Origin: Clostridium sp. AT4
GTDB lineage: Bacteria; Bacillota; Clostridia; Lachnospirales; Lachnospiraceae
Assembly: GCF_001517625.2 (NCBI RefSeq)
Contig: NZ_LN999827.1
Span: 81,348-145,347 of the forward strand
DNA length: 64,000 bases
Direction of reading: 5' to 3'
The stretch's first letter is position 1. Each line of letters opens with the position of its first letter. Under the pieces are notes generated by a model. That model was not told where the DNA came from. It worked only from the letters and a program-made list of their open reading frames with translations, and did no database searches. Of this stretch, positions 1 through 8,484 are shown in pieces. Both the position numbers and the translations under genes were made by a program.

Positions 1-557
1 CTCTTGAAAAGTGCATGACCGATATGACTGAAATAAAGGCTTCTGACGGGAAGCTCTATGTTTCAGCTATCTTTGACTGCTATGATTTAGCAGTATTGAG
101 ACTTGCTATGGATACAAATATGAGAGCTACCCTATGCGAACAAACCTTAGAGAATGCTTGCAAAGCTTACCCGATGCTCCGTGGAGCTATTCTTCACAGT
201 GACAGGGGAACCCAGTATACCAGTGAGCTATATCGTAAAGCTATCAACAGATATGGCATTGTTCAAAGCATGAACAGTGCCGGTGGCAGATGCCATGATA
301 ATGCCAGATGCGAAAGCATGTGGGCACGCTTCAAAGAGGAATTACTTTATGGTCGTTACGATCCTACCTCAATGACCGTAGAGCAGTTAAAGACGCTCAT
401 CTGGAGATACTTCATCAGCTACTGGAATAATCGGAGGATCTGCTCTGCTAATGGTGGACTACCTCCAATGGTTAAGCGACAACAATACTATGCTTCGCTA
501 CAGGAGGCAGCATAAGGTCGAACATTCTTGAGAAAAAAGTGTAAACCAATATTGACA
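1..557 (+). mobile_element. right-hand part of an IS3-family insertion sequence
   Basis: This is the 3' part of an IS3-family element; the left part lies outside the window. It holds the end of the OrfB transposase followed by about 40 bases of non-coding DNA. The right tip is placed at about 557, where the minus strand begins TGTCAATATT, because IS3-family tips usually start with TG. The terminase homology on the other side resumes by about 565, which bounds the junction to a few bases. The target duplication cannot be checked because the left end is missing. Confidence 0.75.
3..515 (+). CDS. IS3-family transposase OrfB, C-terminal part (open at window edge)
   Basis: DDE integrase-core transposase that would catalyse strand transfer of the IS3-type element. 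The reading frame is open to the left edge, so the ATG at 15 is internal; the first catalytic Asp lies in TDMTEIK. The second Asp is in LHSDRGTQYTS and the catalytic Glu in NARCESMWARFKEE, giving the D-D-35-E signature of the family. The protein ends shortly after the usual YWNNRR-type segment, so the C terminus looks complete. OrfA and the N-terminal helix-turn-helix would be outside the window. Whether the element is active cannot be judged from this part. Confidence 0.9.
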   Translation, partial: LEKCMTDMTEIKASDGKLYVSAIFDCYDLAVLRLAMDTNMRATLCEQTLENACKAYPMLRGAILHSDRGTQYTSELYRKAINRYGIVQSMNSAGGRCHDNARCESMWARFKEELLYGRYDPTSMTVEQLKTLIWRYFISYWNNRRICSANGGLPPMVKRQQYYASLQEAA

Positions 558-702
558 ATATCGATTTGGTATGGCGCAGGTTTTCGATAAAAGTCACTGC
601 CCGGTCAGCCTTGGCCGCATCGTAGTGGCAGGTCGGAAGCATGAATCGGCTGGGCTTATAGTCCTTCAGTTTCGGATATTTTTTCGGTCTGCACTCTGCC
701 AT
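558..702 (-). pseudogene. phage terminase large subunit, N-terminal stub cut by IS3
   Basis: The first 46 residues read like the start of a phage large terminase, with DAAKADRAVTFIENLRHTK being the familiar lead-in to the ATPase domain. Homology stops at about 565, where the frame enters the IS3-family tip. The start codon overlaps the stop of the small-subunit gene as TGATG, the usual translational coupling of terS and terL. The remaining 500 or so residues of the packaging ATPase/nuclease are absent from the window, so this copy is dead. Confidence 0.8.
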
Positions 703-1181
703 CAGCTTCCACCTCCTCCCAGCAGATTCTCCATCTCATCGGCTGCATCCGCAGAACCACCGTCCGAAGCAATGATCCGGCTTCGGGAGGACGGGGTCAG
801 ACCGAACTGCTCTGCAAACTTGTTCATGATCTTCAGATAGGTTTGTGCGATGGACACCTGCGGTACCTGCTGCCAGTAGCCGGACGGAGTCTTGACGATG
901 GTGCCATGCTGGGTGATAAACTCCTCAGCCTCCTTCCATCGGGCATAGGCCTGACAGTAACCGGCAAAGGCAGCCATATCCACTTCGGTCAGGATGCCGA
1001 TGGCTTCCATCTGTTTGGCCAGTCTGCGCCACTCTTTCTTTGCTTCCGGCTCCAGCCACTTCGGACAGGCCGGTGCTTTCTTATTGGGCTTCGGTTCGCT
1101 GGTATTCAGCGGATGCTTGCCCGGATAGCCTTCCAGTTCCTTCATGGCGGTCGGCTTTGGTTTTCTGCCTCTGGTAGCCAT
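702..1181 (-). CDS. phage terminase small subunit, P27 family
   Basis: DNA-recognition subunit of a phage packaging motor (159 residues). It opens MATRGRKPKPTAMKELEGYPGK, rich in basic residues, then has PACPKWLEPEAKKEWRRL and a helical middle part typical of the P27 small-terminase family. The start at 1181 is chosen over the longer frame because a strong GGGAGGGG ribosome site lies just upstream. It overlaps the terL stub by one base. The rest of the prophage is not visible: upstream of this gene the sequence runs into the IS4-type inverted repeat at 1251-1268. It is therefore a prophage relic, not a functional packaging unit. Confidence 0.85.
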   Translation of the reverse strand: MATRGRKPKPTAMKELEGYPGKHPLNTSEPKPNKKAPACPKWLEPEAKKEWRRLAKQMEAIGILTEVDMAAFAGYCQAYARWKEAEEFITQHGTIVKTPSGYWQQVPQVSIAQTYLKIMNKFAEQFGLTPSSRSRIIASDGGSADAADEMENLLGGGGS

Positions 1182-1250
1182 TGGCTTCCCCTCCCTTCTG
1201 CAAAAATAGGTAATAGGCATTTGCGAAACGCCAGAACCCGCATAAATATG

Positions 1251-1268
1251 CAATGTCATTAACTTAAA
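1251..1268 (+). repeat. left terminal inverted repeat of IS4-type element
   Basis: 18 bp that match the reverse complement of 4259-4276 without mismatch. It lies 69 bases upstream of the terS start codon and marks the phage-side edge of the IS nest. Confidence 0.75.
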
Positions 1269-1289
1269 GTGATTATTCCGGAGCTCTCT

Positions 1290-3045
1290 GGTTCTTCCGC
1301 AATTATCCGTAAATGGAATTGAAACAAAAGTGCTAAAATGATAAAATTGTCTTAGGAATTTTGTCATTATGGAAGGAATTGAAACAGATGAAAGATACTC
1401 TTGAATTACAAAAATTTTACCCGGAAGAAATAGGCATCACAGAAGTAACTCAAAACGAAAAAGAAATTTATATCCATGTTTCTGTGCAATCAAAAAATTG
1501 TACATGTCCCAAGTGTGGAGTGACTTCAGAACATAAACATGGTACTTATAAAAGAAAACTTCAAGATCTTCCGATCTTAGGTAGAACCACGTATTTAATC
1601 GTAAATGCTTACGAGTATCAGTGCGACAATTCTTCCTGTGATGTTACAACCTTTGTTGAGAATGTAGATGGTTTTTTGAATTATTACAGCCGTATGACAG
1701 AGCGTTGTGAAGATTTTATATGTACTTTGGCATTGGAAACAAGCTGTGAAGGTAGTGCCCGTATCTGCCGTTCTATGAATCTGAAAACCAGTGGTGACAG
1801 CATTATCCGATTGTTAACGAAACGATATGTAGCACAACCGGAAGTTCCATGTGGAAGCATTATTGGAGTGGATGATTTTGCATTTAAGAAACGGCATACT
1901 TATGGGACAATTATTGTAGATGAGGCAACACATAAACCAGTGGCAATTTTAGATGGACGTGATGGTAAAACACTAAAAGAATGGTTAAGTAAAAATAAAC
2001 ATGTAAAAGCGGTGACACGAGACCGGGCAAGTGCTTATTCAGCAGCCATAAAGGAAATATTGCCCGATGCTATGCAGATTGCTGACAGATTTCATCTTCA
2101 TCAAAATTTATTAGAGGCCATAAGAAATACTATAAGTTCTGTATTGCCCGTTGATATCAGAATTCCATCTGATTCTAACAGCATTGCAGAACCATCAGTT
2201 GAAAACGATAGTAAAAAAAATGCCATACAATGTGGATAACCTTAACGAATATAATCAAAAAAGGGTACAACTGTACACTGCGATAAAGGAATATAATTCT
2301 GCTGGATACAGTAAACGCCAAATTTCTAAAGTATTACATTGCAGCAGAAATACCGTAACAAAATATCTCAATGGAGAATATGAAGCACTTTGTAAAAAAG
2401 ATTTTCGTAGCAGAATGGATCAGTTTTATGATTATATTGTCAAAGCTTTAACTTCTGGCATCAGTCGAAAAGATGTATATCGCAATGTTATTGAAAAAGG
2501 ATATAAAGGCGGTCAATCTGCAGCATATGACTATATGAATAAAATCATAGAACGATTCCAAATTGATGTTGCAATTTACAAAAGTTCTTCACCTGAAGCA
2601 ATCCAAAACAAAAAGGCATTACAAAAATATGACCACCTTTCACGAAACAGCATATTCCGTTATCTTTGGATGGGGGTGGAACTTAGCGAAAACCATAAGG
2701 CATATATTTTACAGAAATATCCCAAACTCAGAGAATTGATGCATTGTGTTCGAGAATTCCGTGAAATATACGAAAAGAAAAGTATGCCTCTATTGTATTT
2801 GTTTATCGAACGGTACAAAAACTCTGATTTAAAAGAGATATCCCGGTTTGCAAATGGATTAGAAAAGGATATAGAAGCTGTGGAAAATTCTGTTGCCAGT
2901 GAACTTTCAAATGGTTTTGTTGAGGGAACAAATAGTAAATTAAAAATGGTAAAACGTACTATGTATGGGAGATGCAGCAAAGCACTTTTAGCAGCAAAAC
3001 TAATGTATGCGAAGGGTGAATGATACGGATAATTGCAGAAGAACC
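1290..3045 (+). mobile_element. ISL3-family insertion sequence
   Basis: Terminal inverted repeats are visible: 1290-1310 (GGTTCTTCCGCAATTATCCGT) and 3025-3045 are inverted copies with one mismatch in 21. A further TTCCGRAG block occurs at the same distance outside each repeat (1276-1283 and 3052-3059), so the true tips may lie at about 1276 and 3059. No 8-bp target duplication is seen with either choice of ends. The cargo is one transposase gene split by a frameshift. The element sits inside the IS4-type element. Confidence 0.75.
1388..3023 (+). pseudogene. ISL3-family transposase, split by a frameshift in A8
   Basis: The first part has a zinc-finger-like N terminus (CTCPKCG, residues near 40-50), then the DDE core with GVDDFAFKK and TRDRASAY plus DRFHL. 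Its frame stops at 2239. The second part continues in the +1 frame from about 2220 with a helix-turn-helix-like segment (YSKRQISKVLHCSRNTVTKY) and the final catalytic motif NGFVEGTNSKLK, ending at 3023. The shift coincides with a run of eight A at 2213-2220; removing one A restores a single frame of about 545 residues. The ATG at 1388 is preferred to the TTG at 1361 because of an AAGGA site in front. It may be dead, or expressed by slippage on the A-run. Confidence 0.8.
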
Positions 3046-3074
3046 CCGTTCCTTCGGAACAGGGGTACATTTGA

Positions 3075-4150
3075 ACCGTAATATTCACGCTCTGTGTCTA
3101 ATATGATATCTTCGGCTAAATTGCTCAGATATATAGTGCTGTATATATCTTGTAATAACAGAATGGGTTTTGTACCTGTAAAATTTTCTAACTGCAACCG
3201 ACTCTTTAGTGTTTCATACGCAGTCTCTATTCCCCACCTCATATGATATAATTCTTTGATTTCTTCTGTATGAAATTCAGTTTGTGGAAGATTTGTAGCT
3301 AAAACTTCTAAACTTCCGTTTTCTAATAGGATTTTTACCATACGCAATGAAATTTCACCGAGTTCTTTCATACGTTCTCCATCCGGTGTCCCCTCGTAGT
3401 GTCTGATCCTTGACTTATCAAATTTTATTTTAACTAGCTGGTCATTTTCTGCTAAACTGCTTTGCTCTTTTTTGTAATCACTGCTTTTTAAACGTACGAT
3501 AAATTTAATATCCTTATCCATCATATGTATAAACGCTGGCGTAGAAGGATAGCCTCTGTCCATGATAATAATGTAAGGAATATTGCCTATTGTTTCCGGT
3601 ATTCGCTCCATCTGTTTTTCGGCCAGGCGCATTTCATCAAATTTCACCTTATTACAGTCACTCTCCAGTATCATACGATTCATTACATCATAAATACAGC
3701 CTAATCCTATTTGAGCTTGGGGATTTGTATTTTTTCGGCTTGCAGAACCATACAGTTTCAGTGTTTCAGCAGTGGTAGGAATATTAATATCTGAGCCGTC
3801 AGCGGCTAATATTAAATGATCTTTGTAAGTTGAAAAGATGGAATCTGCATAAAAGTTACGGTTATGATATTTATATAATTCTAAAAAAGCATCTGGATTA
3901 AGTTTCATACGCTGTTTCAGATATCCTGGTTTTGAAATAGACACACTAGGATGAGCAAGTTTCATATAATTTCTCAGTTCCATGCCAACGTCATCCCCTT
4001 TCTGTTTATCATTGTGAAAAGAAGATCCTGAAGAGGCATTTTTCGAATTCTGATAAAATGATTTTTATTACCTGATCGGCAAAATGCCTTAAATTCATCA
4101 GAACTCATTTTTTCTATATCCATGAATGTACGTTTCTGAGAATGTTTCAT
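3075..4150 (-). pseudogene. IS4-type DDE transposase, frameshifted and C-terminally truncated
   Basis: A 58-residue N-terminal piece starts at 4150 (MKHSQKRTFMDIEKMSSDEF) behind an AAAGGATG ribosome site and stops at 3974. The rest reads on from about 3983 in another frame (MELRNYMKLAHPSVSIS). The DDE core is present: DGSDINIP, MDRGYPS and the YHMRWGIETAYETLKSRLQ segment with its Glu. Similarity ends near DTEREYYG at 3075, where the frame runs into the ISL3 end. About 90 C-terminal residues usual for such proteins are missing. With two independent lesions it is inactive. Confidence 0.8.
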
Positions 4151-4204
4151 GTATAATCACATCCTTTTTTGAGCAGGTTCATGGCTTCTTTTTACAATAT
4201 AAGC

Positions 4205-4260
4205 ATATCAAAAAAAGCAGGAGATATCTAATCCTTTTAGGAATAAATATCTTCTGCTTT
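4205..4260 (-). terminator. hairpin with T-run at the IS4/licD junction
   Basis: Arms at 4214-4227 and 4247-4260 (AAAGCAGGAGATAT against ATATCTTCTGCTTT, one mismatch). On the minus strand the stem is followed by a run of T, as in an intrinsic terminator. It lies inside the IS tip and would stop transcripts leaving the truncated licD copy, keeping them out of the transposase region. Confidence 0.55.
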
Positions 4261-4896
4261 TAAGTTAATGACATTGGGAAACAACAAGGTTCTCACCCTG
4301 TTTGGTGTACTATTATTGCTTCTGCTCGCCATCCTTTCAACTCTTCCATATATCCACTTGACCGGAATCACCGAGAGAAAGCTATAAATTGCTTTTTTCA
4401 TGCCTGTCTCATTAACTTTTCCTACACGAGAATACAATATTTTCCTTAGAAAGAAGCACCATAAATCTTGTAGTTCCATTCCGAGCACACTTTTGGGGCA
4501 ATCATCAAGAACAACAATGTCTATAAAGACGCCGGTTTTTCCTTTCATGTGTTCCTGTCCTGCTCGGACAAATGAAGTTCCGGTCCTACGCAATTTTCCA
4601 TATTGCCAAAGATATTCTGGATCATTATAGTGATCTTGAAAGTAGCAAACAGAAGCATCCATTTCATCCGCAACTGCCCTGAATTTCTCATACTCTTCCC
4701 GAAGCATTGCAATATCTGCATCGTCATCCCATGGAATATAACCTTTGTGCCTAACAGCACCTAGTAATGTTCCGCAAGTAATGCAATATTTAATACCATG
4801 CTTTCTACAAACACGATCGAACTCAATTAGCAAATCTAATTCTAACAACTGCATTGTTCTAAATTCTTGTGGTGTAAGTTTCTTAGCAACAGCCAT
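4237..4896 (-). pseudogene. LicD-family phosphotransferase, 3' end removed by an IS
   Basis: LicD proteins transfer phospho-alcohol groups such as phosphocholine from a CDP carrier to surface glycans. This copy keeps the catalytic N-terminal nucleotidyltransferase-like fold, with GTLLGAVRHKGYIPWDDDADIAM at residues 42-64. It is a close paralogue of the intact copy at 10812-11702, which continues for about 90 residues beyond the point where this one stops. Homology ends at LLFP, then the frame enters the IS inverted repeat. The start at 4896 is chosen from a GAGAGGAGAA ribosome site; an in-frame upstream extension to a TTG at 5013 lacks one. Loss of the C terminus probably inactivates it. Confidence 0.8.
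4259..4276 (-). repeat. right terminal inverted repeat of IS4-type element
   Basis: Exact inverted copy of 1251-1268. It forms the licD-side edge of the nest: the licD reading frame runs into it and stops at 4237 after 13 foreign codons. Confidence 0.75.
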
Positions 4897-4914
4897 CACG
4901 TTCTCCTCTCTATG

Positions 4915-4923
4915 CCCCCCCCC
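4915..4923 (-). repeat. G9 homopolymer in the leader of the truncated licD
   Basis: Nine consecutive G on the coding strand, starting 19 bases upstream of the licD start codon and just beyond its ribosome site. A possible -10 box (TATAAT at 4961-4966) would place the tract in the 5' leader. Such tracts change length by slippage; here the effect, if any, would be on translation or on the in-frame upstream extension. Confidence 0.6.
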
Positions 4924-5126
4924 ACGCCAAAAAAACAATATCAACAACTTCATTTGCACCATTATAAATGAAACACATAAAAAAATCTCAAAACAAAAAT
5001 ATAAACCAATCAATATCTATTTGATCGAGTAGGAGGCTTTCGCTGCCGACCTCCGTTCTACAAATTCGCGCATATCCATGTGACCAATATAAGCAGTTTC
5101 ATATTTTCATCAAGCGAATGCAGACT

Positions 5127-5870
5127 TTAGCATTTTTTCAAAAAAATGTACCAGTGACTGGTCTCAGACAATTCTTTTTTATCAAGCTGTTCAAAATATC
5201 CTTCTTTTAATATTTGGACTCTGTTCATTAATCCACTCATTAATTCAAGATATTCTTTCCGGGTTCTATATATTGCATCATAATTATCCTTTAAGCTATC
5301 AGACCAAATATGATCCAGAGTCAATCTCTCATTGACCCCTATACTTTCTTCTATATATACGATCGCTCCCTCATTTAGTATATCTGTCAAACTGTCATAA
5401 CATTTTCTTAGATCCGCATCATTAATATACATAGAAATCCCTGCAATGATCACTGTATCAAATTTCCTGCCGATTATTTTCTTGTTTTTAAATATGTCCT
5501 GAAACGAAGAATTAATAAATACTGCATTTGAATATGATTTAAAACGTTCTCCAGCCTGCTTTATCATTTCATCTGAAAAATCCGTTCCTATGTATTCTCC
5601 GCAATGATCTATGATATTCTCTGCCCATCTTCCTATCCCACAGCCAATATCCAAGACTTTTTTATCCGAACCAACATTTAAATGCTGTACAACCTGCTTC
5701 TTTTCAAATTCATGCCATTCTGCTCCATAATCCGGTTTATTATCACCAAGTAGTACAGATGTATATTGATCTACCTCTCCTGCTGCAAATCTTTTTGCCC
5801 TATTGTTAAAAAAGGCTTTTATATTTTCATCGTCTACGTTTACTTTGTCATTGTATACTCTATTATTCAT
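5127..5870 (-). CDS. class I SAM-dependent methyltransferase
   Basis: 247 residues with a standard Rossmann methyltransferase core. Motif I is VLDIGCGIGRWAENI (near residues 72-86), the acidic end of beta-2 is GTDFSDEMI, and FDTVIIAGISMYI is motif IV. The substrate cannot be read from the sequence; the small, stand-alone form and the position between licD and an acyltransferase suggest methylation of a sugar, amino acid or amino-alcohol precursor in the same cassette. Start ATG at 5870 has an AGAGGAAG site in front. It lies 13 bases downstream of the acyltransferase gene, consistent with one operon, and about 230 bases before the truncated licD. Confidence 0.85.
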   Translation of the reverse strand: MNNRVYNDKVNVDDENIKAFFNNRAKRFAAGEVDQYTSVLLGDNKPDYGAEWHEFEKKQVVQHLNVGSDKKVLDIGCGIGRWAENIIDHCGEYIGTDFSDEMIKQAGERFKSYSNAVFINSSFQDIFKNKKIIGRKFDTVIIAGISMYINDADLRKCYDSLTDILNEGAIVYIEESIGVNERLTLDHIWSDSLKDNYDAIYRTRKEYLELMSGLMNRVQILKEGYFEQLDKKELSETSHWYIFLKKC

Positions 5871-5883
5871 AGTACTTCCTCTC

Positions 5884-6948
5884 TTAAAAAGAATATTTGT
5901 TTTCCGTACATTTCACAAATCCATCACCACATTCATCAATGTCTACAGAATTATTGTTGCTTCTGCTCCAAGCAATATCTGTCCGGATCACGCGTGCCGG
6001 ATTTCCTGCAGCAATGCAGTTATTAGGTATTTTTGCTTTTACCAGACTCATTGCTCCAATAATACTTCCATTTGAAATATCCGTATTATACAAAATACAG
6101 GCATTCATTCCGACCCATACATGATCCCCAATTCTGATATTCCTGCTTTCACATAATTCATCTGTTGAATTTATATTTTTTCCCGTCTTCACATCAAAGA
6201 TCACATGTCCATCATTGGTTCTCATATTTAAATTGTAAGAAAACATACAATCATTGCCAATGATAATAGAAGATTTTCTGGATGCACGTATCACATAGCC
6301 GCTCTCTGTTGTAAGATCATTTCCGATCCTGATATCAGCTGCTTCAATTTCCAGCAATCCTTTTGCAAATATACATCTTTCCCCACATTGAAAGTGGCTT
6401 TGGTCAAAAATACTAAAGTTTCCATTCAGCCATGTTCCATTTCCTATTTCAACTGTGCATTCATCTGTTATCAGCAAATGGAAATCCGGACTAACTACAC
6501 AGTCATCGGAAATCACTACACGGGAATTAAATCCATTCAAGGTGATCTGTGACCGCAATTTTCTGTTCATTATCAGTTGATTTCCGTAATTATCTTCAAA
6601 ATAACCGTCCTCATCCCGTAAAACACAATATTCAATATCTCCCAGATACACATAGTCATTTTGACTGAAATATCCAAAAGAATGTAGTTTACAGATAATA
6701 TCTAAACGATTAGGCATTCCGACGATCACATAAAATTCATCCGATCTTCCATCTAAAATCCTGCTATCATAAACCCCAGGCTTTTTATTTTGGTAAAGAG
6801 AGTGATCTACAAAAAAATCTATTTTCATCCCTTTACCAGCAAGTCTATTCTTGATCCCCCGGGTTTTTTCATTGTAGCCATAAAGGAGTATCTTTCGTCC
6901 GTTTGCAAATTTTCTGGTAATATCAAAAATATAATCTATACGATCCAT
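5884..6948 (-). CDS. hexapeptide-repeat (LbetaH) acyltransferase
   Basis: 354 residues. The N-terminal third (KILLYGYNEKTRGIKNRL and following) resembles the small Rossmann-like domain that precedes sugar O/N-acyltransferases of the PglD type. From about residue 140 to 330 the sequence has left-handed beta-helix spacing, with IGNGTWLNG, IRIGNDLTTESG, IIIGNDCMFS, IRIGDHVWVG and the closing NCIAAGNPARVIR. Such enzymes acetylate or otherwise acylate sugars of capsules and flagellar glycans using acyl-CoA. The gene sits between the methyltransferase and the cytidylyltransferase fusion. Start ATG at 6948 has GGAGAAC upstream. Confidence 0.85.
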   Translation of the reverse strand: MDRIDYIFDITRKFANGRKILLYGYNEKTRGIKNRLAGKGMKIDFFVDHSLYQNKKPGVYDSRILDGRSDEFYVIVGMPNRLDIICKLHSFGYFSQNDYVYLGDIEYCVLRDEDGYFEDNYGNQLIMNRKLRSQITLNGFNSRVVISDDCVVSPDFHLLITDECTVEIGNGTWLNGNFSIFDQSHFQCGERCIFAKGLLEIEAADIRIGNDLTTESGYVIRASRKSSIIIGNDCMFSYNLNMRTNDGHVIFDVKTGKNINSTDELCESRNIRIGDHVWVGMNACILYNTDISNGSIIGAMSLVKAKIPNNCIAAGNPARVIRTDIAWSRSNNNSVDIDECGDGFVKCTENKYSF

Positions 6949-7036
6949 AGTGTTCTGTTCTCCATTGCTGACTGTATTGTAAATTCCTATAATTATATAT
7001 GATACCGGATTACTACGTGCTTTGCACTCTCACAAT

Positions 7037-8389
7037 TCATTTGATAATTTTCCTGCTTTTAACAAATTTCTCCACGATTCCTGTTATTGAAATAGACTCT
7101 TCTGCCGTCAGCTTATATGACTTTTCGCCAAATCCCCTGATTTTAGCTATAAATTCACTGATTTCATATCTTAGTCCATCCCCCACAAACCTGGGCTCAT
7201 AGTGTTCAACAATGGTTTCATTTTCGTATCTTACATCAAATTTTTCAGTCAACCACCAGGGTGACTGAGCTATCACATATCCCTCTGTTCCTGCAACAAC
7301 AAGCTGTCCTTCTGACTTCACCGCCATTCCCACTTTGGCTGTAGCCATAGCATCTTTATATCTGATCTGAATTTTGGTATAATCATCTGTTCCAAGTTCA
7401 TTATCAAGACTGTCAAATGTGACCGACCGATAGTCTGTTCCAAGTATTTTTATAATCGGCATTAGAACATTTCCACCATATTCAAGAAAAGCACCTCCAT
7501 ACATCGGGTCTGTTCTTTCTCGCGAATGAATATTTGCAATTCTGGTAAAGCTGGCCTCCACATCTTTTACTTGTCCTATTCTGCCACTCTGAACTACGTT
7601 TAACAACTGTTGAAAACCCGGACAATATGCTGCTTTTATTGCTTCCATCAAAACCACATGTTTTCGCAGAGCCAGATCATACAATTCCATGCTTTCTTTC
7701 TTTGTAAATGCTAAAGGCTTTTCACATAAAACACTTTTTCCATGAGTCAATGCCTGTTTTGCATATTCGTAATGTGTTTCATTGGTAGATGCGATATATA
7801 TTGCATCTACCTTACTTAAAAACCTTTCGTAATCCTCTGTTTCTATAGTAATATCATATTCTGAAAAATTTTTTTTAAACTGACTGACACTTTCTGTTTC
7901 AGGATTATATGCATCAGAGACCTCAATACCACTTGCATATCTGGCTTCGGAAATAAACCTGCCTGCAATACGCCCCGTACCCACAATACCTGTTTTTATG
8001 AGTTTATAGGCATTTCCACGAAGCATGGTAGATGATATATTAGGAGTTCTTTCCAGATATACAACCTTGCAAAATGCATTCAGATAATCAAAGGTTCCGA
8101 TCCAGTCTGAGCCAACTGTAAAAATATCTATACCATATTTTTGAATATCCTCAATTTTCTGGCCCTCATGATCTTCCACGATTATCATGTCAGCAAAGCC
8201 CGTATTTTTTACATTCTCAATCCGCTTCAAAATCGGATCTACAACATTCAGCTTTCCACGGCATTCATCAAAATGCTCCGTTGTCACCCCGACTATTAAA
8301 TAGTCTCCCAGCTCTTTTGCTCTTTTTAACAATCTGTAATGGCCTTCATGAAACAAATCATAGGTGCCGTATGTTATTACTTTTTTCAT
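7037..8389 (-). CDS. fusion: cytidylyltransferase-like domain plus Gfo/Idh/MocA oxidoreductase
   Basis: 450 residues in two parts. Residues 1-125 are a glycerol-3-phosphate-cytidylyltransferase-type domain with GTYDLFHEGH (residues 8-17, the HxGH motif) and RTPNISSTMLR (114-124, matching the ISTTxIR motif). Residues 131-450 are a Gfo/Idh/MocA NAD(P)-dependent oxidoreductase with GIVGTGRIAG (134-143) and CEKPLAFT. The first part should make a CDP-activated alcohol or phosphonate; the second should oxidise or reduce a sugar- or polyol-like group. Having both on one chain suggests consecutive steps on one precursor. A LicD in the same operon is a logical user of the CDP product. Start ATG at 8389 follows TTGAGG. 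Confidence 0.85.
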   Translation of the reverse strand: MKKVITYGTYDLFHEGHYRLLKRAKELGDYLIVGVTTEHFDECRGKLNVVDPILKRIENVKNTGFADMIIVEDHEGQKIEDIQKYGIDIFTVGSDWIGTFDYLNAFCKVVYLERTPNISSTMLRGNAYKLIKTGIVGTGRIAGRFISEARYASGIEVSDAYNPETESVSQFKKNFSEYDITIETEDYERFLSKVDAIYIASTNETHYEYAKQALTHGKSVLCEKPLAFTKKESMELYDLALRKHVVLMEAIKAAYCPGFQQLLNVVQSGRIGQVKDVEASFTRIANIHSRERTDPMYGGAFLEYGGNVLMPIIKILGTDYRSVTFDSLDNELGTDDYTKIQIRYKDAMATAKVGMAVKSEGQLVVAGTEGYVIAQSPWWLTEKFDVRYENETIVEHYEPRFVGDGLRYEISEFIAKIRGFGEKSYKLTAEESISITGIVEKFVKSRKIIK

Positions 8390-8484
8390 TTGTCAACCTC
8401 AATAGTGATTGATTTCAGATGTATTAAATCATGCATTTTTGGCCTGTAGTTTCTATGATAAATATCTTCCATTCCAAAATATAT

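Larger units (their letters stand above)
1251..4276. mobile_element. IS4-type element carrying a nested ISL3 element
   Basis: The sequences at 1251-1268 and 4259-4276 are exact inverted copies of each other (18 bp, starting CAATGTCATTAACTT). Between them lie a minus-strand IS4-type transposase (damaged) and a complete-looking ISL3 element. The outer flanks differ (phage DNA on the left, licD on the right) and show no shared duplication, which suggests deletion or recombination after insertion. Only about 21 bases separate the left repeat from the ISL3 element, so the part of the IS4 element that encoded the transposase C terminus has been lost. Confidence 0.7.

Noticed and set aside
843-1262. 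139-codon plus-strand frame opposite terS
   Set aside because: Shadow of the P27 small-terminase gene, which has a family match, good ribosome site and coupled terL.
3046-3067. GC-rich hairpin beside the ISL3 right end
   Set aside because: It could be a terminator, but no T-run follows on either strand, and part of it matches the extended inverted repeat, so it was folded into the ISL3 description.
4897-5013. In-frame N-terminal extension of the truncated LicD with a hydrophobic segment
   Set aside because: The only start is TTG with no ribosome site, whereas ATG 4896 has a strong one and matches the start of the intact paralogue.
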